Below are positions 35,474-44,143 of a stretch of DNA of 64,000 bases, piece by piece. The notes under the pieces are model-generated. The model ran no database searches and was not told the origin of the DNA. It was given only the letters and a program-made list of their open reading frames with translations. The position numbers were made by a program, and so were the translations under genes. Source of the DNA: Paenibacillus sp. Soil787 (GTDB lineage Bacteria > Bacillota > Bacilli > Paenibacillales > NBRC-103111). Numbering within the stretch: the first letter of the stretch is position 1; each line of letters begins with the position of its first letter. Location of the stretch: contig NZ_LMSP01000046.1 in the NCBI RefSeq assembly GCF_001429545.1, positions 219,082-283,081 of the forward strand, given 5' to 3'.

Positions 35474-36472
35474 ATGGAATTAGGCTCTTTTACAACACAT
35501 ACGGATCTTGCGTTAGATGCAAGGGATATGGCTCATGCAGCCAATCAGGGGCAACCGATACCTGGCATTGAACAGGAGTCGACGCGTGAAAACGGGATAC
35601 GAGTTACCAAGATCAACGTTCTAAACGAAGAGGGCTCCAAAGCGCTTGGTAAGCTTCTCGGACATTATATAACGATAGAAGTGCCAGCACTGCGGGAGAA
35701 AGATAGCCAATTACAGGACCGCGTCGCTACGAAATTGGCTCAAGAGTTTGAACAGTTTTTGCGTGAAATCGGCATCCCCAAGAATGCAAAAGCGCTCATT
35801 ATCGGTCTAGGCAACTCCAATGTGACGCCCGATGCGCTCGGTCCTTTAGTTGTGGATAACGTGATGGTTACACGTCATTACTTTGAACTAGTTCCAGAAG
35901 ACGTTAGTCCTGGGTATCGAGCGGTTAGCGCGGTAGCGCCAGGAGTGCTAGGAACAACGGGGATTGAGAGCAGTGACATCGTTCAGGGGATTGTCGATAT
36001 GTCCAAACCTGATTTCATTATTGCCATCGATGCGTTGGCTTCCAGATCCTTAGATCGGGTCAATACAACCATTCAAATTGCAGATACAGGCATTCATCCC
36101 GGTTCAGGTATTGGAAATAAACGCAAAGGGTTAACCAAAGAAAACCTTGGCATTCCTGTGGTAGCTATTGGAGTCCCGACCGTTGTGTACGCATCGACCA
36201 TCGTGAATAATGCTTTTGACTTGATGCACAAGCATTTTAGCCAGCAAACAAGCAACACAGGGCAGATTCTAGGACTTCTTGACAATATCCACGAAGATGA
36301 GCGGCTACTGCTGGTTAAAGAGGTGCTGAACCCCGTAGGACACGATCTGCTTGTCACGCCGAAGGAGATCGACCAGTTTATTGAAGACATCGCCAATATT
36401 ATTGCTAGCGGCTTAAATGCTGCCTTACACGATGCTGTAAGTGTTGATAATGTAGCAGCCTATACGCACTAA
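35474..36472 (+). CDS. gpr: Germination protease GPR
   Basis: Spore protease that degrades small acid-soluble proteins in germination; 332 residues. Starts MELGSFTTHTDLALDARDMA, the usual propeptide with the T-D-L-A cleavage context, then KALIIGLGNSNVTPDALGP and IAIDALASRSLDRVNTTIQI. GAAAGGGG precedes the ATG. In Bacillus gpr is followed directly by spoIIP; here about 2.6 kb of accessory DNA intervenes. Confidence 0.96.
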   Translation: MELGSFTTHTDLALDARDMAHAANQGQPIPGIEQESTRENGIRVTKINVLNEEGSKALGKLLGHYITIEVPALREKDSQLQDRVATKLAQEFEQFLREIGIPKNAKALIIGLGNSNVTPDALGPLVVDNVMVTRHYFELVPEDVSPGYRAVSAVAPGVLGTTGIESSDIVQGIVDMSKPDFIIAIDALASRSLDRVNTTIQIADTGIHPGSGIGNKRKGLTKENLGIPVVAIGVPTVVYASTIVNNAFDLMHKHFSQQTSNTGQILGLLDNIHEDERLLLVKEVLNPVGHDLLVTPKEIDQFIEDIANIIASGLNAALHDAVSVDNVAAYTH

Positions 36473-36478
36473 ATGATT

Positions 36479-36525
36479 GTAAGAACTGAGTCCGCTAGTT
36501 TGTTGGAGGCAGTTCTTTCTTTTTG
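36479..36525 (+). terminator. Terminator after gpr
   Basis: AAGAACTG / CAGTTCTT arms with a long loop and TTCTTTTTG tail. Confidence 0.65.
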
Positions 36526-36607
36526 TCCATTTTTACGTAATTTGGAAGGAATAAGAAGGGGGGCGTCGAAATAAAGGACGATCAACTTAAATGAGGACGT
36601 GGTTCTG

Positions 36608-37081
36608 TTGAGCAGCGCACATAAAGCGAAGCTATTCATAGGGTCTTCTGCTGAAAGTGTTGAAGTAGCAGAGGCTTTGCAATCTAATCTCCATTTTTCA
36701 TTTGATGTAACGGTTTGGAGTCAATTGCTGTTCCCTCCTTCACATACAACCTTGGCTCCGCTTATTAAGCAGGCGAAGTCTAGTGATTTTGCTATCTTTG
36801 TCTTTCAACCGAATGATTTGACGCTTTTGAGAGATTCACTGGTTAGCACCGTACGTGATAATGTTATTTTGGAACTGGGTCTATTTATTGGACAAATAGG
36901 TCTAGAGCGTACATATTTTCTTATTCCGGAAAAAGAAAAATTACACATAGCCTCCGATTTAATCGGCCTAACCCCGCTTACCTATGATGCGAATCATTCC
37001 TCTGGGCTAATGGCTGGCCTTGGACCGGCAACTTTCGTCGTGAAGCAAATGCTCAAAGAGTTAGGGCTGAGAGAGAAATGA
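36608..37081 (+). CDS. TIR-like (PF10137-type) predicted nucleotide-binding/NADase protein
   Basis: About 157 residues forming one complete TIR-like domain: KLFIGSSAESVEVAEALQ (strand A and helix), VTVWSQLLFPPSHT, SSDFAIFVFQPND, then TVRDNVILELGLFIGQIG and RTYFLIP. The glutamate in LELG (residue 89 from this start) occupies the position expected for the catalytic residue of TIR NADases, and the VRDN before it is intact. This family (TIR-like, as in Cap12 of CBASS and PycTIR of Pycsar) cleaves NAD in phage defence when fused or paired with a sensor. TTG at 36608 follows GAGGA (36593-36597); GTG at 36599 is the alternative. Its stop overlaps the next gene (ATGA). No cyclase is nearby, so the activator is unknown. 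Confidence 0.8.
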   Translation: MSSAHKAKLFIGSSAESVEVAEALQSNLHFSFDVTVWSQLLFPPSHTTLAPLIKQAKSSDFAIFVFQPNDLTLLRDSLVSTVRDNVILELGLFIGQIGLERTYFLIPEKEKLHIASDLIGLTPLTYDANHSSGLMAGLGPATFVVKQMLKELGLREK

Positions 37082-38055
37082 GACCAAAGATATTTATAGG
37101 TTGCTCCCCTTCAAGTTCACTATGGGCTGAATTCTATCAAGCGCAGTTGTCCTCTTCATCCGAGGTTACGGTTATTAATCAGGGTGTGCTTACGGCGTCC
37201 AATCATAAATTGAAAATGCTAAAAAAGCACATCGAAGAGACGGACTTTGCCCTTCTTATTATCACGCATGCGGATTGTCATGATCCCCTGGTTTACGGGA
37301 ATATACTCGTATTGATAGGGCTTTGTATCGGAGAATTGGGCCACAGCCGCACGTTCATTGTGATGTCTAAGGATTGTGAACTGCCAGAGTATCTTGAGGG
37401 TTATAATCCACTGCGAATCGATGATCAACAGGACGTTTCGGGAATCGCGGAGCTTGCAGGCCCTCACCTTTACCCGATAAAGCATAGTATTGGTGTTCAT
37501 AAGATTCGTTTCAAGTTATCCGATATGAAAAAGAACGATGCGATACGCAGCTTTTTGTTCGACGCCTTAGATTCGCTTAGTGTTTCTAGTGTGGATTATG
37601 ACCGTGTATTGGATAAATTCCATAAGACATTTGATACCAATTGTGGTATAATTGAGCTTCAAGAAGTGACAGCGGCAACGCTATTTGAGCTTCTCGAGGA
37701 TGGTGTCACCTTGCAGCAGTTTGGCCGTGCCGGTCAGGTTAGCAACAACCATAGTTTCAACGTCAATGACCCAACTAGCTATCTAGCCGAATGTTACCGG
37801 GGCAAGGATACGAACATCTACCTGGGGCAAGCCAAGGATAAAGAAGATGGTGAGTTTGAATACATTTACTGCATTAAGCTGCATCCGACCATTGTTTCAT
37901 CCATACATTTCAAAACAAGGACGGATATTCCTGCGCTTAAATCTCATCAAGTTATGATGGAGTTATCGGAAAGAAATGCGAAGCTCGTGTCTTCACTCAA
38001 ATCCATTGTGAAAGGAAGGATTATTTATGCTGAAGCACATGAAGAAAGTTCGTAA
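37078..38055 (+). CDS. Protein with degenerate TIR-like domain plus unassigned C-terminal domain
   Basis: 325 residues. Residues 1-125 repeat the plan of the preceding TIR-like protein (PKIFIGCSPSSSLWAEF, EVTVINQGVL, TDFALLIITHADC, VYGNILVLIGLCIGELG, RTFIVM), but the catalytic-position glutamate is leucine (L79) and VRDN has become VYGN, so NADase activity is unlikely. Residues about 130-325 form a separate domain (helical 140-175, then NCGIIELQEVTAATLFELLE, SYLAECYRGKDTNIYLGQA, EFEYIYCIKL) with a loose GAF-like strand pattern; this is inference. ATG overlaps the upstream stop (ATGA), so the two are made together. It could be a pseudo-enzyme partner or sensor for the active TIR protein. I do not recognise the full architecture. 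Confidence 0.72.
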   Translation: MRPKIFIGCSPSSSLWAEFYQAQLSSSSEVTVINQGVLTASNHKLKMLKKHIEETDFALLIITHADCHDPLVYGNILVLIGLCIGELGHSRTFIVMSKDCELPEYLEGYNPLRIDDQQDVSGIAELAGPHLYPIKHSIGVHKIRFKLSDMKKNDAIRSFLFDALDSLSVSSVDYDRVLDKFHKTFDTNCGIIELQEVTAATLFELLEDGVTLQQFGRAGQVSNNHSFNVNDPTSYLAECYRGKDTNIYLGQAKDKEDGEFEYIYCIKLHPTIVSSIHFKTRTDIPALKSHQVMMELSERNAKLVSSLKSIVKGRIIYAEAHEESS

Positions 38056-38194
38056 CCGACCAACCACAGACAATAAACATAAACAGAGTGACAAGACGCT
38101 GCTCAAATTATATAACGGACCCACTGTTCTGAATAAAACAAGCGGGGTTACGATTGTGGCCAAAGGGTCATTTGATTTTGAATCCCTCGCGTAG
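38027..38194 (+). CDS. 55-residue basic protein, third gene of the TIR operon
   Basis: ATG at 38027 is 6 bases after AAAGGAAGGA (38011-38020), a strong ribosome site inside the end of the preceding gene, which it overlaps by 29 bases. Product: basic N-terminal third (MLKHMKKVRNRPTTDNKHKQ) then a more hydrophobic part (LLKLYNGPTVLNKTSGVTIV) ending FDFESLA. No membrane helix. A terminator follows at 38213. It is too short for routine gene calling but position and ribosome site argue that it is real. The function is unknown; a regulator or inhibitor of the TIR proteins is only a guess. Confidence 0.55.
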   Translation: MLKHMKKVRNRPTTDNKHKQSDKTLLKLYNGPTVLNKTSGVTIVAKGSFDFESLA

Positions 38195-38212
38195 CAGTAA
38201 TAAGATAAACGT

Positions 38213-38239
38213 AAGAACCCCGTGAGGGGTTCTTTTTTG
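38213..38239 (+). terminator. Terminator of the TIR operon
   Basis: AAGAACCCC GTG AGGGGTTCTT followed by TTTTG. Confidence 0.92.
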
Positions 38240-38331
38240 CGTTTAAGCATTAATAATGTTGGATTTGGGGTAAGCGAAGCTTACCCCTTATTTATTGAGC
38301 CGCTGCGAAAACGGATGTATTCACCGCTAAA

Positions 38332-39021
38332 TTGCGCCCAGACAAGGCAGAAAAGGCCGTCTCGAAGGCCCGTATGGAGCGAAAGTGGCGTGAGACATCA
38401 GAAAGGGATGTCTCAGCTACTGAGAGTAATCGAGTTGGCGGGTTTGCGTCCTGAGAAAGTAGAAAAGGCTGTCTCGGAGGCCCGTATGGAGTGAAAGTGG
38501 CGTGAGACGTCTGAAAAGGACCACTCAGCTGCTGAGAGTAATCGAGTTGGTGGGTTTACGCCCTGAGAAAGCAGAAAAGGCCGTCTCGAAGGCCCGAATG
38601 GAGCGAAAGTGGCGCGAGACGTCAGAAAGGGATGTCTCAGCTACTGAGAGTAATCGAGTTGGCGGGTTTGCGTTCTGAGAAGGCAGAAAAGGCCGTCTCG
38701 AAGGCCCGAATGGGGCGAAAGTGGCGTGAGACGTCAGAAAGGGATGTCTCAGCTACTGAGAGTAATCGAGTTGGCGGGTTTGCGTCCTGAGAAAGCAGAA
38801 AAGGCTGTCTCGGAGGCCCGTATGGAGTGAAAGTGGCATGAGACGTCTGAAAAGGACCTCTCAGCTGCTGAGAGTAATCGAGTTGGTGGGTTACGCCCTG
38901 AGAAAGCAGAAAAGGCCGTCTCGAAGGCCCGTATGGAGTGAAAGTGGCGTGAGACGTCTGAAAAGGACCTCTCAGCTGCTGAATGAAGGCAAGTTAGTGG
39001 GTTTGCGCTCTGACAAGGCAG
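38332..39021 (+). repeat. Six-copy 112-bp tandem repeat array
   Basis: AAAAGGC(C/T)GTCTCG(A/G)AGGC starts at 38351, 38463, 38575, 38687, 38799 and 38910: period 112 (last interval 111). Copies differ by a few substitutions. Each unit contains a hairpin GAGACRTC-N7-GATGTCTC (perfect in copy 1, degraded in others) and CTCAGCTACTGAG. The borders carry a shared variant TTGCGC(C/T)C-GACAAGGCAG (38332-38350 and 39003-39021). Because 112 is not a multiple of three, reading frames shift each copy and both strands have stops, so it is non-coding. Confidence 0.92.
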
Positions 39022-39118
39022 AAGCATTTCCCTCTATCAGAAAAATTCTAGTGTTTTGGTTCTATCGGCGGAGCTCGTTTCATAGAGTTAAGTAAGATAG
39101 ATTAGGAGGAATCAAACT

Positions 39119-40348
39119 ATGAAATGGACATCAGCTACTTTGAATCTCAGCCATGTTCGGAAAACGTTTCAGAGCGCAAGTTCCGTCGGAAAAACATTTA
39201 TTTTACTTAGTTTCGGCACCTTAGCTTTATTTTTTCTTATTGGCGTAGGTGGCTTCTTGCAGAATAGAGTTATGACGACTTCGCCAGTTTCATCTATGAA
39301 GAGCTTAGCTGCATCTGTCACAAATCAATTTTTTATCGATATGCTGGGCATGGAAGTGCCTCATCTACATAAAGATCAGAAGAAATTTACATTTTCTCAG
39401 CATAATGTGTTTCATTTCGCTTTTCAGTTCATGACGGACATTAATCCCAGCGATCCCAAAAGTCTCGTGGCTAGTGAAGTTCCAGGTATGGATGCAAATA
39501 AAACGACGGTCTTGGTGAAGGGGACTGAATCGAATCCCAGCGATCCTATTGATTACAATCCAAACTCCCAGGATTTAGAGGCAGAGGCGAAGAATCCTCA
39601 GCTGACTCCATCACCAGAACCCTCACCTGTTGGTGGTGCCTCCCCAATCACAAACCCAACCGGACAACCGCCCAGAACCGCGGGGGAAAATATAGCTTTC
39701 ATTTATCAAACGCATAGCAATGAGTCTTTTTTGCCGGAATTAAGAGGTGTTACAGATCCTGACAAGGCTTATAGCGATAAGGTGAATGTCATTTCTGTAG
39801 GTCAACGATTAGCTCAAAATTTGGAGAAGGACGGCATCGGAGCCGTACATTCAAAGACGGTCTATCCAAGTATAGTCAAAAATTTCGAATATCCATACTC
39901 CTACAAATATTCCTTGAAAACGCTGCAGGAAGCTGCTGCTTCTCATCCGGATTTGCAATACTATTTCGATATTCATCGGGATTCCGCTGCTCGTAGTAAA
40001 ACGACCGCAACCTTCGACGGCAAAGATTATGCTCAGGTATATTTCATCATTGGCGGTAAAAATCCGAATTGGAAAAAGAATGAGGAATTCGCGAGCAAGA
40101 TTCATCAGGCGTTAGAAGCCAAGCATCCCGGCATATCCAAAGGCATTCATGCGAAAGAAGCCAGTGAAGGCAACGGATTATATAATCAGAACTTTTCGCC
40201 TAATAATATATTGATCGAAGTCGGCGGTCCGTACAATTCACTCGAAGAGTGCTATCGAACAACAGATTGGTTGGCAGATGCAATTTCAGAAGTCATTTTG
40301 AATGCGAAGAAAGTGGATGCACCTGCGGTTACCCCAAAGCAGTCGTAG
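39119..40348 (+). CDS. spoIIP: Stage II sporulation protein P
   Basis: Peptidoglycan amidase/endopeptidase of the engulfment complex (with SpoIID and SpoIIM), 409 residues. One membrane helix (about 27-50, FILLSFGTLALFFLIGVGGF), a long Pro/Ser linker (about 150-185) and the SpoIIP catalytic domain: IAFIYQTHSNESFLPEL, NVISVGQRLAQNLEKDGIG, YFDIHRDSA (metal histidines) and ILIEVGGPYNSLEE. TTAGGAGG precedes the ATG. Mother-cell sigma E control is expected from the family. Confidence 0.94.
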   Translation: MKWTSATLNLSHVRKTFQSASSVGKTFILLSFGTLALFFLIGVGGFLQNRVMTTSPVSSMKSLAASVTNQFFIDMLGMEVPHLHKDQKKFTFSQHNVFHFAFQFMTDINPSDPKSLVASEVPGMDANKTTVLVKGTESNPSDPIDYNPNSQDLEAEAKNPQLTPSPEPSPVGGASPITNPTGQPPRTAGENIAFIYQTHSNESFLPELRGVTDPDKAYSDKVNVISVGQRLAQNLEKDGIGAVHSKTVYPSIVKNFEYPYSYKYSLKTLQEAAASHPDLQYYFDIHRDSAARSKTTATFDGKDYAQVYFIIGGKNPNWKKNEEFASKIHQALEAKHPGISKGIHAKEASEGNGLYNQNFSPNNILIEVGGPYNSLEECYRTTDWLADAISEVILNAKKVDAPAVTPKQS

Positions 40349-40349
40349 A

Positions 40350-40450
40350 AGCAAAACTTTAAGGAATATGCTTACGATGCCAGTTTTTTACGAAAACTTA
40401 AGCATATGCTTTCGATGTCAGTTTTGCTAAAGCAAAACTTTAAGGAGGAT
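40350..40450 (+). repeat. Leader repeat copy C before yqxA
   Basis: Two diverged ~39-bp units (GCTTACGATGCCAGTTTTTT; GCTTTCGATGTCAGTTTTGC) each followed by a GCAAAACTT or GAAAACTT arm. The last hairpin (GTTTTGCTAAAGCAAAACTT) abuts TAAGGAGG, the ribosome site of the next gene. Same family as 11670-11787 and 26891-27032. Confidence 0.78.
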
Positions 40451-40456
40451 CTCAAA

Positions 40457-40852
40457 ATGAGGCTGAGGCATTTTTATGTGAAAGCAGGCTTGTTTGGACT
40501 CTTGCTGTTGTTCTGTATATTATTCGGAGTCAGCTTGGCGTCGAGCGGTATGGACCGTATACAAGGGCCTCAGCCAACCTCTAAAGCTGCACAGGAGCCT
40601 GCTGTCAAAACGCCACCTGGGAATGTAACCACAGTTAAGACGTCGCCAACGCCATCTCCCAAAGGAGACGCAGCAGCGAAAGCTAATACTGCCGTAAAAC
40701 CGCAAGCTGAAAAGAAGACGGAACCGGTTGCTGATCACGATAATTCATTGAATCATGTCGGGAATAAATTAGGGGACTTTCTGCAGATTGCTTCGCATCA
40801 CGGAATTAAGTTATTCGTGTCCTTGTTCGATGCCATCTTAGGGAAAGGTTAA
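40457..40852 (+). CDS. yqxA: YqxA-like membrane protein (DUF3679)
   Basis: 131 residues. Basic start then one membrane helix (AGLFGLLLLFCILFGVSLA), the family-like SSGMDRIQGP just after it, a Pro/Lys/Thr-rich spacer, and an amphipathic end (NKLGDFLQIASHHGIKLFVS). The position between spoIIP and lepA matches Bacillus yqxA. ATG at 40457 follows TTAAGGAGG. The function is unknown; sporulation linkage is inferred from synteny. Confidence 0.75.
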   Translation: MRLRHFYVKAGLFGLLLLFCILFGVSLASSGMDRIQGPQPTSKAAQEPAVKTPPGNVTTVKTSPTPSPKGDAAAKANTAVKPQAEKKTEPVADHDNSLNHVGNKLGDFLQIASHHGIKLFVSLFDAILGKG

Positions 40853-40860
40853 GGGGTACA

Positions 40861-40889
40861 TTGCTGCAACTTCCTACAACTGCTATAAT
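40861..40889 (+). promoter_or_regulatory. Sigma-A promoter for lepA
   Basis: TTGCTG (40861-40866), 17-base spacer, TATAAT (40884-40889), about 38 bases upstream of the lepA start. Confidence 0.75.
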
Positions 40890-40926
40890 GAAAATTATTT
40901 GCATGTAGTGGGGGTTAGTCTTTAGC

Positions 40927-42741
40927 ATGACGGACATTCGAGAAAGACAACAAAGAATTCGCAACTTTTCAATTATCGCTCACATCGATCATGGCAAGTC
41001 AACACTTGCCGACCGCATACTGGAATATACGGGCGCGTTATCATCGCGTGAGATGCAGGAGCAAGTGCTGGACCAGATGGATTTGGAGCGGGAACGCGGA
41101 ATTACGATTAAACTTCAGGCGGTTAGATTAGCTTATCGTGCTGACAATGGCATCGATTATATTCTTAATTTAATTGATACACCGGGACATGTAGACTTTA
41201 CTTACGAGGTATCCCGAAGCCTTGCAGCTTGTGAAGGGGCTCTGCTGGTTGTAGACGCTGCACAAGGTATCGAAGCGCAAACGCTTGCTAACGTGTACCT
41301 GGCATTGGAAAATAATTTAGAAATTTTACCTGTTATCAATAAAATCGATCTGCCTAGTGCTGATCCTGATAAAGTAAAGCAGGAAATCGAGGATGTTATC
41401 GGACTAGATGCCAGCGAGGCTGTCCATGCTTCCGCGAAAGCCGGTATTGGGATTAAAGAGATCATCGAGCAAATTTGCGAAAAAGTACCGGCTCCGCAAG
41501 GAAATCCGGACAACCCGCTCAAAGCATTGATCTTCGATTCTCATTACGATAGCTACAAAGGTGTAATCGTATATGTGCGCGTCGTTGATGGTTCGATCAA
41601 AGCGGGCTCCAAAATTAAAATGATGGCGACGAACAAGACATTTGAAGTCATTGAAGTCGGAGCTTTCAAACCGAGAATGTCATCCGTTCCTTCCCTTGAG
41701 GTTGGAGATGTAGGATTCGTTGTAGCCGGTATCAAAAACGTAGGGGATACACGAGTCGGGGATACGGTCACGGAAGCGGATCGCCCGGCTTCAGAAGCGC
41801 TGCCAGGTTATCGCCGGATCAACCCGATGGTGTTCTGCGGACTGTATCCGATCGAAACAACGGATTACAACGATCTGCGTGAAGCTTTGCAGAAGCTGGA
41901 GCTGAATGATGCTTCTCTGCGTTTTGAACCGGAAACATCGACAGCTTTAGGTTTTGGCTTCCGCTGCGGATTCTTGGGTCTTCTGCACATGGAAATTATT
42001 CAGGAGCGGATTGAACGTGAGTTCAATATTCCGTTAATTACGACGGCGCCAAGCGTTATATACCGCATCACATTAACGAATGGCGATGTGATGGAGATCG
42101 ATAATCCATCGAACTATCCAGATCCACAGCGAATTGACTTCGTCGAAGAGCCTTATGTCAAGGCATCGGTTATTGTTCCGAATGATTACGTTGGAACGAT
42201 TATGGAGCTTTGCCAAGGCAAACGCGGTGAATATTTGAACATGGAATATCTGGATACCAATCGTGTGACATTGACGTACGAAATTCCATTATCCGAGATC
42301 GTATATGATTTCTTCGATATGTTGAAGTCAAGAACAAAGGGCTATGCTTCATTTGACTATGAAGTATCCGGCTACAAGAAATCGAATCTCGTGAAAATGG
42401 ACATTCTTTTGAATGCCGAGCAGGTGGATGCTCTCTCCTTTATCGTTCATCGTGATACCGCGTATCATCGTGGCAAAATTATTTGTGATAAGCTGAAGGA
42501 ACTGATCCCGCGGCAAATGTTCGAAGTGCCGATTCAAGCGGCGATTGGACAAAAGATCGTAGCGCGTGAGACGGTTAAAGCGATGCGTAAAAACGTACTC
42601 GCCAAATGTTACGGCGGTGACATTTCAAGGAAACGTAAGCTCCTCGATAAGCAAAAAGAAGGTAAGAAACGCATGAAGCAAGTCGGCAGCGTAGAAGTGC
42701 CGCAAGAAGCGTTCATGGCTGTTCTCAAAATCGACGAATAG
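40927..42741 (+). CDS. lepA: Elongation factor 4 (LepA)
   Basis: Ribosomal GTPase of 604 residues. G1 IAHIDHGKSTLADRI, G2 RERGITIK, G3 DTPGHVDF, G4 NKIDLP; EF-G-like domains II, III and V; and the LepA-specific C-terminal domain (KAMRKNVLAKCYGGDISRK, then KKRMKQVGSVEVPQEAF). Promoter at 40861 and terminator after 42741 mark it as largely its own transcript. Confidence 0.98.
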   Translation: MTDIRERQQRIRNFSIIAHIDHGKSTLADRILEYTGALSSREMQEQVLDQMDLERERGITIKLQAVRLAYRADNGIDYILNLIDTPGHVDFTYEVSRSLAACEGALLVVDAAQGIEAQTLANVYLALENNLEILPVINKIDLPSADPDKVKQEIEDVIGLDASEAVHASAKAGIGIKEIIEQICEKVPAPQGNPDNPLKALIFDSHYDSYKGVIVYVRVVDGSIKAGSKIKMMATNKTFEVIEVGAFKPRMSSVPSLEVGDVGFVVAGIKNVGDTRVGDTVTEADRPASEALPGYRRINPMVFCGLYPIETTDYNDLREALQKLELNDASLRFEPETSTALGFGFRCGFLGLLHMEIIQERIEREFNIPLITTAPSVIYRITLTNGDVMEIDNPSNYPDPQRIDFVEEPYVKASVIVPNDYVGTIMELCQGKRGEYLNMEYLDTNRVTLTYEIPLSEIVYDFFDMLKSRTKGYASFDYEVSGYKKSNLVKMDILLNAEQVDALSFIVHRDTAYHRGKIICDKLKELIPRQMFEVPIQAAIGQKIVARETVKAMRKNVLAKCYGGDISRKRKLLDKQKEGKKRMKQVGSVEVPQEAFMAVLKIDE

Positions 42742-42779
42742 CTTGTAATGAAATCGAAGAATAGATGGAAATGAATGAG

Positions 42780-42820
42780 AAGCTGGGGTGGCAGAGTAAC
42801 TCTGCCCCTTGGCTTTTTCT
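42780..42820 (+). terminator. Terminator after lepA
   Basis: AAGC-GGGTGGCAGAG / CTCTGCCCC-GCTT stem with TTTTTC tail. Confidence 0.85.
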
Positions 42821-42940
42821 TAGTTGATACAAAGTTATACAAAGTATAAGTTTTATACGTTGCTTAGCATCAACCTTGACAAAACGCCAGTCCCTGAGAC
42901 CGGCGGAGTTATTTATCCTAGTTAGAAAGGAAATACCCCT

Positions 42941-44092
42941 ATGTTAGTAGCCAATGCTGCCCCAACCGCTGTGTATATTCATATCCCTTTTTGCACAAAC
43001 AAATGCCATTATTGCGATTTCAACTCTTATGTACTCAAAGGTCAGCCCGTTATGGAGTATCTAGATGCGCTTGAGCGCGAGATGGAACTTACGGTTAGGA
43101 ATAATCCACCGATCAAGGTGGAGACGATTTTCGTGGGAGGGGGAACACCCACTGTTCTGCTTCCAGATCAAATGGAGCGGTTTCTGCGCATGGTTCGTAC
43201 GTATTTTCCAGCAGATAGCACAGAAGTTGAGTTTTCCATGGAAGCAAACCCAGGAACGACGGACGAGGATAAGTTGGCCGTTATGAAAGAAGGCGGCGTT
43301 AACCGGATTAGTTTCGGTGTGCAATCTTTCAATAATGATTTGCTTGCTGCGATTGGGCGCATTCATAACACAGATGACGTGCATAGAAGCATCGCGAATG
43401 CCAAAAAGCTAGGTTTCGATAACCTCTCCATTGACTTGATGTTCGGACTACCCAAACAAACCGTGGAGATCATGCAGACTACTTTAGATGAGGCCTTATC
43501 TCTGGATCTGCAGCATTACTCCATCTATAGCCTAAAAGTAGAAGAGAATACGTTATTTCACACTTTGTTCAATAAAAATCAACTGCCTCTTCCGAGTGAA
43601 GATGAAGAAGTCGATATGTACGAACTCATCATGAAGAGGCTAGAAGCAGCGGGTTATAAGCAATATGAAATCAGCAACTTTGCTAAACCGGGTCGAGAGA
43701 GCAGACACAACTCGATGTACTGGCGCAATCGTTCCTACTATGGACTTGGTGCAGGGGCTCATGGATACATGAATGGCCAGCGTCATGTGAACGTGAAGGG
43801 AATTCAACCTTATATCGATGCTTCAAAGGTAGGCTTACCGATCATGGAACAATTTGAGGTAACGCGGCAGGAAGCTATGGAAGACTTCATGATGGTTGGA
43901 TTACGATTGCTGGAAGGTGTGCGGAATGCGGATTTTATAGATCAATTCGGAACCACCATCGAATCACAATTCGGAGAAACCTTGAATGGCTGGCTGCGAA
44001 AACAGCTGCTTGAACAAACGTCAGATGGGTATCGATTGTCCAAACATGGTATCCTGCTTGGGAACGAAGTCTTTGCTTCATTCCTTGCCTAA
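42941..44092 (+). CDS. hemW: Radical SAM heme chaperone HemW
   Basis: 383 residues. The HemW radical SAM signature is FCTNKCHYCDFNSY (CxxxCxxC followed by F), then GGGTPTVL and MEANPGT, RISFGVQSFNNDLL. A C-terminal HemW domain follows (MYWRNRSYYGLGAGAHGY). It binds heme and delivers it to respiratory proteins; formerly annotated HemN although it lacks the oxidase activity. AAAGGAA precedes the ATG. It lies between lepA and hrcA as in Bacillus. Confidence 0.95.
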   Translation: MLVANAAPTAVYIHIPFCTNKCHYCDFNSYVLKGQPVMEYLDALEREMELTVRNNPPIKVETIFVGGGTPTVLLPDQMERFLRMVRTYFPADSTEVEFSMEANPGTTDEDKLAVMKEGGVNRISFGVQSFNNDLLAAIGRIHNTDDVHRSIANAKKLGFDNLSIDLMFGLPKQTVEIMQTTLDEALSLDLQHYSIYSLKVEENTLFHTLFNKNQLPLPSEDEEVDMYELIMKRLEAAGYKQYEISNFAKPGRESRHNSMYWRNRSYYGLGAGAHGYMNGQRHVNVKGIQPYIDASKVGLPIMEQFEVTRQEAMEDFMMVGLRLLEGVRNADFIDQFGTTIESQFGETLNGWLRKQLLEQTSDGYRLSKHGILLGNEVFASFLA

Positions 44093-44143
44093 GCGAATAA
44101 CGTAGAGAGACCTGTTTTGATGAAAATTTGATGCAAAAAACTC

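Noticed and set aside
38332..39021. CRISPR array
   Set aside because: Unit is about 112 bp and repeated throughout; there are no constant repeats separated by unique spacers, and no cas genes are nearby.
38222..39095. Small proteins on both strands of the 112-bp array
   Set aside because: Frames exist only because of the repeats; they shift every copy, share peptide repeats from several strands and lack ribosome sites.
42830..42920. Regulatory RNA or promoter before hemW with TTGACA
   Set aside because: TTGACA at about 42877 has no -10 at correct spacing, and the palindromic TATAC stretch shows no supporting structure.
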